Assembly (NCBI GenBank): GCA_016709865.1
Contig: JADJLX010000005.1
Location: 1,426,001-1,490,000 of the forward strand
Length of the DNA stretch: 64,000 nucleotides
Origin: Bacteroidales bacterium
GTDB taxonomy: Bacteria; Bacteroidota; Bacteroidia; Bacteroidales; VadinHA17
Reading direction: 5' to 3'
This document shows, one piece after another, positions 26,094 through 34,360 of this stretch (position 1 is its first letter; each line of letters starts with the position of its first letter). The notes below the pieces were generated by a model. The model saw only the letters and a program-made list of their open reading frames with translations, was not told the origin of the DNA and made no database searches. The position numbers and the translations under genes are program-made.

Positions 26094-27497
26094 TTAAAGT
26101 TTCCATGGAGCCCTGTATTCATAATGAAGTAGCTTATTTGCAGCTTCATTGTTGGTAAATCTTTCCTTTTCAGCATCCCACTGAAGCCGCTCTTTTGTGG
26201 CGAGGGCAATATTTGCCAGGTGCGCAAAGCTTGTTGAACGATGACCCTCTTCCAGGGGTACAATCGGAGTGGCACGTGTTTTAACACACTCTACAAAGTT
26301 TTTTACAAGATTTGTGGTACTGTCGCGACTGCTGCCGTCGCCAAGCATCTCATCCTTCGATTCATAGGACTCATCTTTAATCGGATCCTTCCATGACTGG
26401 AACTGTCCGGGTTTGGCAGATGTAATTTTATATCCGCTTTCGCTTGCATTAAGTGTACCTTTTGTACCACGCAGTTCTACCTCACCATACGGGAAGAGGC
26501 CTCCGCTGCTTGCCTCATAGATACAGAAAACAGCCAGTGCACCTGAAGCAAATTCATATGTAACCTGCATTGTATCAGGTATAGTACCATCGTCCTGAAA
26601 TGCATATTTACCGCCATGCGCACTTATTGCCACAGGAGCCTTCTCTCCCATCATCCAGCGAATCACATCCATGAAATGCACTCCCCAGTTACCCATCTGG
26701 CTCGAATAATCATTCCACCAGCGGAACTTATACGGAGCAATATTATACTGGTAAGGACGATAAGCCCTTGGTCCCAGCCACATATCCCAGTTAAAGTCCT
26801 TTGGCGGTGCCTCAGCTTTCATTTTACCGATGCCTTCAGGGAACATATTATTAATCCTGTAAGCGCGGGCAACTGTGACTTTACCAATTTTCCCGGCAGG
26901 TATATCTTTAGCCAGTTTCTGATAAACAGTATTGCCTCTTCTGTTCAATCCAACGGCGACTACCTGTTTTGTTGCTGCCTGGGCATCAACCATGGCACGA
27001 CCCTCTTTAATTGTATTTGTGAGTGGCTTTTCAACATAGACATCCTTTCCTGCCTTCACAGCCTCAATCATCTGGATTGCATGCCAGTGATCAGGTGTTG
27101 CAATAGCTACTGCATCTATATCTTTATTCTCCAGAAGCTTCCTGAAATCATTATACTTCTCAACCTTATTTGGAAATGTTTCCCCTAATCCGGGAATCTG
27201 TACTCCAAGATCCTTTATATATCTGGGATCTACCTTACTCCTGTCGCGCTGAAGATAAGGCTCATAGATATCGCAAAAAGCGCCGATCTGAACATCAGGC
27301 TGCTTCATAAACGAAGCCAGAAGCTGTGAGCCCCTGTTACCGATACCGATAAAACCCATATTTATTTTATCATTTGCACCAATTATTCTGTTATAACTTG
27401 CGGCACTTAATGAAGACGCTCCAAGAGTTACTCCTGCGGTTACAATACCAGTATTTGCTAAAAAAGTACGGCGTGTGGTTTTAATTGTCCTGCTCAT
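26094..27497 (-). CDS. Tat-exported Gfo/Idh/MocA family oxidoreductase
   Basis: A 467-residue enzyme with Tat signal TRRTFLANTGIVTAG. The Rossmann part has MGFIGIGNRGSQL, AIATPDHWHAIQMI and VYVEKPLTNT. The substrate domain contains WDMWLGPRAYRPYQ and MGNWGVHFMDVIRWMMG, typical of the large exported subgroup. First of the minus-strand trio; it lies 45 bases downstream of the second MG2/plug gene with no visible terminator, so it may even be read through from the large envelope operon. Expected to oxidise a sugar hydroxyl using a bound NAD(P). Confidence 0.92.
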   Translation of the reverse strand: MSRTIKTTRRTFLANTGIVTAGVTLGASSLSAASYNRIIGANDKINMGFIGIGNRGSQLLASFMKQPDVQIGAFCDIYEPYLQRDRSKVDPRYIKDLGVQIPGLGETFPNKVEKYNDFRKLLENKDIDAVAIATPDHWHAIQMIEAVKAGKDVYVEKPLTNTIKEGRAMVDAQAATKQVVAVGLNRRGNTVYQKLAKDIPAGKIGKVTVARAYRINNMFPEGIGKMKAEAPPKDFNWDMWLGPRAYRPYQYNIAPYKFRWWNDYSSQMGNWGVHFMDVIRWMMGEKAPVAISAHGGKYAFQDDGTIPDTMQVTYEFASGALAVFCIYEASSGGLFPYGEVELRGTKGTLNASESGYKITSAKPGQFQSWKDPIKDESYESKDEMLGDGSSRDSTTNLVKNFVECVKTRATPIVPLEEGHRSTSFAHLANIALATKERLQWDAEKERFTNNEAANKLLHYEYRAPWKL

Positions 27498-27542
27498 AAT
27501 ATTAAGATTTGTTCTGAAAGATACTATTTCTTTTGTTTAGTT

Positions 27543-29723
27543 CTAAAAAACGGATAAACGCTTTTTTAAAAACACAGGTTTCCCCTCAGATGAGACTCCC
27601 TGAATGTTTATTATGTATCCGAGAGGAATATCAGAAGTCCAGAAAGATAATTCAGATTTGCCCTTAAGTACCGGCTTTACTGACGGATTCCAGTATAATG
27701 TATTCCTGAAATCAGGTATAATCCCTTCTTCCGACTTCACTGAACCATGGTCTGGCAGGGGAAATGACATGACCGGCTCTGCCACCCTGTATTTTAACCT
27801 TGTCATGTAATCATCGAGAGCGATACAACTATAATCACCCGACTTTGTGACAACATTAATTAAGCCCGGAAAAGAATATGTTCCTACCAGATAAATTTCC
27901 TTTATTACATCTATACGTTCCACCAGTTCCGGATTAAGCTCAGCGATTACTGAGGCATCCTTTACTTTGACTCCATCAATCATGAGAACCGGTGACAAAA
28001 CATATTGACTGTCATTTACTCTGTCAGCAATTAATATCTCATATCCCGTTTTCTTCCTCTTCAGGGAGACCCGCGGCAATAGTTCAAAAAAGATCTCCTC
28101 CATTGTTGGCAGACTGATATAATCGGCAAGTACCAGGCCGATATCGGGTTTATCATAGAATTTTAATGCTTCCAGCGGTTTGAAAAGAGGAGCTAAAGGT
28201 TCACCTGAAGGTGCAATTTTATAAATCTTACTTATTTGATAATTAGCGCTGTACATTTGAATGTGCAAAGGTTCAGGACTTCCTGTCGTATCAACTGAGG
28301 TTCCTGAATCGGGGTATTTATCAGAAAAAGAGGATTCTATAACAAGCTTTAAATTATCGGAGATATAATCAGGCATAATAATCAGATCATTAAGTCCTTC
28401 ATCTATACGGATATTAAAGCTGAAAAAACCATTTGCATCCGGTTTAGAGTATTGAAACCCTGGCTCTTTACCAGGTGAGCACATCAGAACAAACTTCACA
28501 GAATCTGATGTGACAGGCGGGGTATATACCAACCTGCCTGAAAGAAGATGATCTTCTTTCTCCATGCGGTACTTTAAAACAGGCTTCTCATTACTCAGTA
28601 TCTTTTCCCAGTCTATCCAGTCACTTTTTACTTTAGAAAGCAACCGGTTTGCAGCTTCAATACTCAGTTCTGAAAAATTAATATCTTTTATGCTGTTCTG
28701 AAATTGCAATCCGTACTCAGTTCCAAAAACCAGGTAATCTTTCATACTCACAGGCTCATCTTCACCTGTATCAGGAGTTATTGATATACTCAGGTTCCGA
28801 AATCCTGATGTATCAGATTCTGAAACTGCTGATTCAATGTCAATAACAGTTTTGTTTCTGATGCTGCAACTGTCAGCTGAATTAATTTTAAGTTCAGTGC
28901 CATCCCGGCCAGCGTTATAAACAAACTTTTCAGTAACAGGCTGACCTTTTGAATTAAAAACAGTAATATGATTTACTCCGCTTTCGAGTTCGCTTTTCGG
29001 AACATAAATTTCAGTGACATCCGAAAAAATCCTCTCTGTACTTACTCTGTTAACTGAACCGTGAGTCTCTATAAAAAGAGAAATCAAATTATTGTTATCT
29101 GACCGGAATTTTTCGCCTGACCTGATAAAAAGTTTAAGGCTATCAGCATTTGAATTGTCTGCTTCAATTGAAAGATCAGAAGAATTCTCATCCGAAAATT
29201 CTGTGCCTGATTTTTCTTTCCGAATAGTGCTTCCGCTATTGGTTTTATTCCTGAAAGGCTTATTAATAAATGAATTGTAAACTTTTATATCCCTCATAAA
29301 GCAGTTAACCGGCATGAAGTTTTTCATCCAGTTTGTATAGGCTCTGATAGTATAAACTCCCGGACTTAAAGAATCAGGAAGAATGATTTGGCCCGGACCA
29401 ATTCCTTTATTCAGTATGATCCTCTTCTGGACAACAGGTCTGTTCTCTGAATTCAGTATTTCTAAGTAGGCAATTTTGCTTTTTTCCGACAAGGATGAGG
29501 ATTTCCTGTCGAAGAGATAAATATTGAACCAGAGGTATTCTCCTGCAATGTACTCGTCTCTGTCAGAGTGCACATATATTTCTTCCCAGGGAACTGTATT
29601 GGTATAATTAAGAAAACTTTGCTTAATTGATTCATTCAAATCAGACCGGATCTGACAATAGGAATTCTCAAGGATCAGAAACCCGGTAACAAAAAGAATC
29701 GCCAACTTAACTATTTTCTTCAT
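27543..29723 (-). CDS. MG2/plug-domain secreted protein, copy 2
   Basis: A 726-residue exported protein. After the signal peptide comes an MG2 macroglobulin-like domain (about 45-155) with EEIYVHSDRDEYIAGEYLWF and GVYTIRAYTNWMKNF. Several beta-sandwich repeats follow. Near residues 575-640 there is a TonB-receptor plug-like segment (LMIDGVKVKDAS, ELVERIDVIKE, GLINVVTKSGDY) without any following barrel. The end (RNTLYWNPSVKP, FWTSDIPLGYIINIQGVSSEG) resembles macroglobulin-family C-termini. It is a paralogue of the gene at 34361-36550. Proposed role: a periplasmic or surface partner of the cassette receptor; function unknown. Confidence 0.82.
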   Translation of the reverse strand: MKKIVKLAILFVTGFLILENSYCQIRSDLNESIKQSFLNYTNTVPWEEIYVHSDRDEYIAGEYLWFNIYLFDRKSSSLSEKSKIAYLEILNSENRPVVQKRIILNKGIGPGQIILPDSLSPGVYTIRAYTNWMKNFMPVNCFMRDIKVYNSFINKPFRNKTNSGSTIRKEKSGTEFSDENSSDLSIEADNSNADSLKLFIRSGEKFRSDNNNLISLFIETHGSVNRVSTERIFSDVTEIYVPKSELESGVNHITVFNSKGQPVTEKFVYNAGRDGTELKINSADSCSIRNKTVIDIESAVSESDTSGFRNLSISITPDTGEDEPVSMKDYLVFGTEYGLQFQNSIKDINFSELSIEAANRLLSKVKSDWIDWEKILSNEKPVLKYRMEKEDHLLSGRLVYTPPVTSDSVKFVLMCSPGKEPGFQYSKPDANGFFSFNIRIDEGLNDLIIMPDYISDNLKLVIESSFSDKYPDSGTSVDTTGSPEPLHIQMYSANYQISKIYKIAPSGEPLAPLFKPLEALKFYDKPDIGLVLADYISLPTMEEIFFELLPRVSLKRKKTGYEILIADRVNDSQYVLSPVLMIDGVKVKDASVIAELNPELVERIDVIKEIYLVGTYSFPGLINVVTKSGDYSCIALDDYMTRLKYRVAEPVMSFPLPDHGSVKSEEGIIPDFRNTLYWNPSVKPVLKGKSELSFWTSDIPLGYIINIQGVSSEGKPVFLKKRLSVF

Positions 29724-29748
29724 TTAAACAGATTCGCAATTTAAACTC

Positions 29749-30885
29749 TTACTCATCGTCAATCCAGAATAATGGTTTTACAGTAGTCCCTCTTACCGTA
29801 CAATCTGCACATCCTTTTGTCTCGGTAAAAATCCTTATTCGGGGTGATGAGAACGGAGCTGCAGGTGTATCAAAAAGAGTCCATATAGTAATACCGAGAC
29901 CCTCAATATAATCGGGTCCTCCATAAAGTGTATCTGTAGCGCATTTAGCATATGGATCAACCATTCCGGTAAATTTTTCTTTAATAAATATCCTTTTTTG
30001 AGAAATTGCAGAAACGCTGAAATATCCTAAGACTTTTTCACCCGGATTCTCAATACAAACTATGTTACTTGGTATTGATGATGGTATTATATCATGAAGG
30101 CCACCAACTGATACTGTTATATTTTTAAGCTTTTTCCAGTAATTATATTCGTCTTCATTCAGGGAATACTGATTTACTAAAATGCTGTATTTTGTTTTTA
30201 ATCTGTCTGTTAGATTCGAAATATAAGTTACCGGATGCCGGTCTATCCTGTCTTCTTTGAAAGCCAGTGTGCTCTCAATACTTATGTCTTTTGAAATATT
30301 TGTTATATAGCAAGTCTGGTTAGGAATATCGAAAGGAAGCCTGAGTTTCCATGTTTCGGAGAACTCCCATCTGTAATAACTGCAACTGTTTGAGGGGTCG
30401 TGGGTATCCAGATAAATCTGACAGCCTTCAATACCATCAAATTTTTCAGTCTTTTCAGAAATTACAGTTTTTTGATAATAGAGACTGTCGATCGGAGGCA
30501 CCGGTTTCATCTCAACAGGGAATGATTCATATTTAATCATTCTATTTCCTTCTGGCACACTTATATGCAGAGTATAAAAGCGTCCGACTTTGCCTCTGAA
30601 CTGTAAAGAATCTGTAACATATGTCCCCTGAGAAGATTCTTTCAGCCATGCTTCATTTCCAAAGTCATCTTTGATCTTAACCAGACATCCCCCGAGTGGT
30701 CTGGCCTCACTTCGTACTCCCAGAGGCATTGATTTAGAAAGTTTTATTGTATTGGCACCCTTCTGGTCAGTAATTAAACCCTGAACAACAAGCATTTCTT
30801 TTTCTTCAGTTATCTGCGGCAAAAATTCGGAGATACATGAGCTCATCAGAATCAAAACAAGAATGAAAGTAAAAAATGATTTCAT
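29749..30885 (-). CDS. DUF4249 lipoprotein, copy 2
   Basis: A 378-residue DUF4249 family protein. An upstream in-frame ATG at 30969 would overlap the receptor gene and lacks a signal; the ATG at 30885 gives MKSFFTFILVLILMSSC with a lipobox cysteine at residue 17, so I chose it, leaving a 4-base gap to the receptor. Diagnostic segments are EKEMLVVQGLITDQKG, the middle SILVNQYSLNEDEYNYWKKL and the C-terminal CADCTVRGTTVKP. DUF4249 lipoproteins commonly sit beside TonB-dependent receptors lacking SusD; their function is not established. It is a paralogue of the gene at 36560-37702. Confidence 0.9.
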   Translation of the reverse strand: MKSFFTFILVLILMSSCISEFLPQITEEKEMLVVQGLITDQKGANTIKLSKSMPLGVRSEARPLGGCLVKIKDDFGNEAWLKESSQGTYVTDSLQFRGKVGRFYTLHISVPEGNRMIKYESFPVEMKPVPPIDSLYYQKTVISEKTEKFDGIEGCQIYLDTHDPSNSCSYYRWEFSETWKLRLPFDIPNQTCYITNISKDISIESTLAFKEDRIDRHPVTYISNLTDRLKTKYSILVNQYSLNEDEYNYWKKLKNITVSVGGLHDIIPSSIPSNIVCIENPGEKVLGYFSVSAISQKRIFIKEKFTGMVDPYAKCATDTLYGGPDYIEGLGITIWTLFDTPAAPFSSPRIRIFTETKGCADCTVRGTTVKPLFWIDDE

Positions 30886-30889
30886 TTTT

Positions 30890-33610
30890 CTAAAACTCAT
30901 AATTAAATGTAACTGAAGGTATTGCCTGTCCGAAGACTGAAAGCTTATAGCCTTTATAAATATCTCCATCCTTCATAAAATAAATTGAGTAGACATTTTG
31001 CCTTCCAAGCAGATTATAAACTGAGAAAGTCCAGTTTGGACGTCCAAGTCTCTTCAATTTAAGATTGCCGCTGACTTTAATTGAAAGATCAAGTCTGGAA
31101 TAATCAGGAAGCCTGTATCTGTTTCTTTCTGAGTAGTGTACCAGAATATTTTCATACATAATATATGTTGCAACAGGAAATGTTATTGGGCGTCCGGTGC
31201 TATAGGTATAGTTAGTTGAGAAACTGAATCGTCGCGAAAGAAGATAGTTAAAAGTAGCAACCAGATCGTTTGGTTTATCAAAATTAGAAGGGAACCACTT
31301 GCCATTGTTTATTATCTCATCGCTGTAATTGCTCCTGCTTCTTATAAATGTTCTGGAATATGTATAGCCCAAACTGTAACGGAATTTCCCTTCACTCTTT
31401 TTAAACATAAGTTCCAGTCCATATGCCCTGCCATTTACATTGACAATATCTTCAATGATGTTTTCATTCATTACAAGGTCGGTTCCTCCCTTAAAGTCGA
31501 CCATATCTGTTAACTTTTTGAAGTACAGTTCCGCAGAAGTCTCAATTCCGCTGTTAAGCAGCATTTGATAAATACCCAGACCCACCTGGTCTCCAACCTG
31601 CGGCTTAAGATAATAATCACTCAGCTTCCATGTATCAGTAGGTGATATTGATGTTGAATTGGAAAGAAGATGAAGATATTGACGTGTCCGGTTGTAGTTG
31701 ACCTTGAGGGAGCTATTTCCTGATATCCTGAAATTAAGGGAGAGTCTTAACTCCGGACCTGCATATTTGCCTGATACCTCATTTTTCCCGAAGTATAAAG
31801 TATCGGTTATTGATGATCTGCTCCTTTGAAATCCGGGGGTATAGTTCAAAACTTTTGACGGGCCAATAGCAAAAAATGAAGATAATCTTACACCCGCACT
31901 GACGGACAGAAAATCAGTTAGCGAAATTTTATCGTCAATGTACAAAGCTGCGTCCCACGCATTCTCTCTGTCGAGTGACCAGGGGACCACTATTGATGAA
32001 TCATTTGGAGGTAAATAACTGCCGGGCAATACATTATACCTGTTGGTCTCTGTTCCAAAGTTTAATTCATGCGTTTTCAGAAACCAGTTAAAATCAGCTT
32101 TGAAACCGGTACTGTTTATCCTGTGTGAGAGACTGAATGACTCAGGGGTCAGTTCCTGACTTGATATATTGTATCTGTAGTTGCTGTTGTTAACGGAAAG
32201 ACTCATAAATAACCTGGTACTGAAAAAATGGCGCCATTTAAGGGCAAAAATTTTATTATCGTACTTATAGACTGAATCTGAGCTGAAACGAAATGAATCG
32301 TGACTGACATATGATGAAAAATCAAACTTGTTCTTCTTGTTTAAGTCATAGGTGACTTTTGTATTCAAATCATAAAATGATGCCCTGCTTCTCTGTAAGG
32401 CAGGGTTCTGTATCAGGCTGAAGATCCAGTTCGAATAGGTTGTCCGGCCCGTAATAACATAACTCAGTGTATCCCTGATAACCGGCCCTTCAACCATAAA
32501 ATGAGTTGTGATCGGACTTATGCCTATATTCCCTTTTGTTTCTTTTTTATTTCCGTCAACACTCTCGATATCAAGCACAGAGGAGATCCTGCCCCCATAG
32601 CGTCCCGGGATCCCGCCTTTATATAATGTGACATCTTTTATAATGTCTGAGTTTACGGCTGAGAAGAAGCCGAAAAAGTGCGATGAATTATATACCGGTG
32701 CCCCATAAAGCAATATAAGATTCTGATCGGCTGAACCGCCTCTGACATTAAATCCGGCTGAGCCTTCTCCGACAGATTGCACGCCCGGTACCAGGAGGAC
32801 ACTCTTGATTATGTCAGACTCTCCCATAGATGTGGGTAAAAGCCTGAAAGTTGTGATATTGATTCTCTCGGCTCCGACTTCAAATCGCTGAAGGGTCATG
32901 TTTTTTTGTGCTGAAACAATTGTTTCTTTCAGTGGAATGAGCATACTATTCATCTCAACATTCATCTCTCCTGTTCCGTTAAGATTAAGGCTGAGGCTTT
33001 TTTCTCTCATTCCGACAAATGAAAACTGAATATTATGAAGCCCACGAGGAAGATTAAGGGAATAAAAGCCGAATTCGTTTGTAACTGTACCCGACATAAG
33101 CTTTTGCACAAAAACTGTTACTCCTGCCACAGGGTATTTTGTATCCCTGTCAGAAACATAACCCGATACAGTTGCATTTCCGGGCAAATTCCTTTCAGCC
33201 GGGTTTCCTACCTCTGTTAATTGGTTCCCGGAGGTAAGTTTATATTCTCCCGAATCACCATAATCTGTTGGCGGAATATAATTAGTCTCCTGTTTTACCG
33301 GTTTATCAGAAACCTTTACCTCATAGAATTTCGTAAGTACTATATTTCCAAACCTGTCTTTATAATATCTTACCGATGTTCCACGGAAAAGATTGTCAAG
33401 AACATCCGTCAGCTTGATAGTGTCTGAATAATTAACCGGAGTAAGATCTTTTATCCACTCATCTTTATAAAAAAACCTGATCTTCTGTTTTGCTTCAACT
33501 GCTTTCACAAACTCCTTAAATGTTAACCGCTGTGTCACCTGCATGTTCTGAGCCTCAATCGGGTAAAAGAAAGGCATAAGGAAGAACAATATGGGAATCA
33601 TCGGTTTCAT
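30890..33610 (-). CDS. STN-type TonB-dependent receptor, copy 2
   Basis: A 906-residue outer-membrane receptor. Order: signal peptide (1-21), an STN-like signalling domain (about 25-105, ending GNIVLTKFYEV), a carboxypeptidase-regulatory-like beta-sandwich (about 140-225), the plug (about 235-360; DIIKSVLLVPGVQSVGEGSA, GFNVRGGSADQNLILLYGAP) and a 22-strand barrel ending in FNYEF. STN domains usually talk to FecR-type anti-sigma factors, but none is encoded nearby. No SusD homologue accompanies it; a DUF4249 lipoprotein follows after 4 bases. The plug is nearly identical to those of the other two copies, while extracellular-loop regions differ. Ligand unknown. Confidence 0.93.
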   Translation of the reverse strand: MKPMIPILFFLMPFFYPIEAQNMQVTQRLTFKEFVKAVEAKQKIRFFYKDEWIKDLTPVNYSDTIKLTDVLDNLFRGTSVRYYKDRFGNIVLTKFYEVKVSDKPVKQETNYIPPTDYGDSGEYKLTSGNQLTEVGNPAERNLPGNATVSGYVSDRDTKYPVAGVTVFVQKLMSGTVTNEFGFYSLNLPRGLHNIQFSFVGMREKSLSLNLNGTGEMNVEMNSMLIPLKETIVSAQKNMTLQRFEVGAERINITTFRLLPTSMGESDIIKSVLLVPGVQSVGEGSAGFNVRGGSADQNLILLYGAPVYNSSHFFGFFSAVNSDIIKDVTLYKGGIPGRYGGRISSVLDIESVDGNKKETKGNIGISPITTHFMVEGPVIRDTLSYVITGRTTYSNWIFSLIQNPALQRSRASFYDLNTKVTYDLNKKNKFDFSSYVSHDSFRFSSDSVYKYDNKIFALKWRHFFSTRLFMSLSVNNSNYRYNISSQELTPESFSLSHRINSTGFKADFNWFLKTHELNFGTETNRYNVLPGSYLPPNDSSIVVPWSLDRENAWDAALYIDDKISLTDFLSVSAGVRLSSFFAIGPSKVLNYTPGFQRSRSSITDTLYFGKNEVSGKYAGPELRLSLNFRISGNSSLKVNYNRTRQYLHLLSNSTSISPTDTWKLSDYYLKPQVGDQVGLGIYQMLLNSGIETSAELYFKKLTDMVDFKGGTDLVMNENIIEDIVNVNGRAYGLELMFKKSEGKFRYSLGYTYSRTFIRSRSNYSDEIINNGKWFPSNFDKPNDLVATFNYLLSRRFSFSTNYTYSTGRPITFPVATYIMYENILVHYSERNRYRLPDYSRLDLSIKVSGNLKLKRLGRPNWTFSVYNLLGRQNVYSIYFMKDGDIYKGYKLSVFGQAIPSVTFNYEF

Positions 33611-33621
33611 TGAAGCATTTC

Positions 33622-34335
33622 TTATCTGATAGTATCCAGATAACGTATTAATGGGATGTAACTTTCAGGAGATTTTTTTACAACTCTCAGATTATTCTTT
33701 CGTAAAAAACTCTTTATAAGTACTTTATCTGTTTGTAATGCTGTTTCAAGGTCTTTTCTCCCTGAAACAGGATGAATGATGCCATCCTTAACAAGATAAG
33801 CCTGGCTGGTCTGATAAAATTTATCGTACCGGCCCCCTTCTGCCAGTTTTTCAATTTTCTTACGGTACTTGACATAAAGGGCTGATTTTCCTTTATAGAG
33901 TACATTTAAATAACCCAGTGAACTGTCGGCAGGCAGTCTCGTAAAATTGTACTTTTTATTCTGCCATGAGAAACTAAAACTGTCTACCATAGCTTTGTTT
34001 ATCTGAAGTATTCTTCCTGTATTCAACGGAATTAAAACTTCATCCTTGAAAATATCATACTTAAGTGTTAACCCGGTAAACTTTTTTCCTCTGACAATCA
34101 CATCGCCGTTTAAGTAGGAATCAGTGAAGAGAAACTGATCTCCATCTACCATATAGTATAAGTTTCTCCAGATCCTTCCGTTGTATAATATCTGATTCTC
34201 CTGAAGGGTATCCTGCTTAATTGAGTTATCAGTTTCTGACAGAAGAAAAGATTTGTATCCCTGCGATAAACTCCCGGAAATATTTAGGGATATGGCAATG
34301 ATTATGAGTAAAACAGAAAACCTTTTTAACGGCAT
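33622..34335 (-). CDS. Small secreted NGR-WRN protein, copy 2
   Basis: A 237-residue exported protein I cannot assign to a named family. A signal peptide (ISLNISGSLSQ) is followed by the signature NGRIWRNLYYMVDGDQF, then YDIFKDEVL, NKAMVDSFSF, YLNVLYKGKSALYVKYRKK, DKFYQTSQAYLVKDG and a C-terminal KSPESYIPLIRYLD. The copies at 40481-41209 and 61360-62106 share all of these marks. It is predicted mostly beta. It always precedes the TonB receptor and is 11 bases upstream of it here. Function unknown. Confidence 0.8.
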   Translation of the reverse strand: MPLKRFSVLLIIIAISLNISGSLSQGYKSFLLSETDNSIKQDTLQENQILYNGRIWRNLYYMVDGDQFLFTDSYLNGDVIVRGKKFTGLTLKYDIFKDEVLIPLNTGRILQINKAMVDSFSFSWQNKKYNFTRLPADSSLGYLNVLYKGKSALYVKYRKKIEKLAEGGRYDKFYQTSQAYLVKDGIIHPVSGRKDLETALQTDKVLIKSFLRKNNLRVVKKSPESYIPLIRYLDTIR

Positions 34336-34360
34336 AGTACTTCTTACTATCTGTTAGTTA

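Larger units (their letters stand above)
27543..34335 (-). repeat. Second copy of the four-gene envelope cassette
   Basis: Gene order in transcription direction is small NGR-WRN protein, TonB-dependent receptor, DUF4249 lipoprotein, MG2/plug protein, identical to the copy at 34361-41209 directly upstream and alignable over the whole length at protein level. Gaps are 11, 4 and 25 bases. The copy looks intact, with no frameshift or stop. Confidence 0.85.

Noticed and set aside
26616..27188. 190-residue open frame on the plus strand
   Set aside because: It lies wholly inside the Gfo/Idh/MocA gene on the other strand and has no family character.
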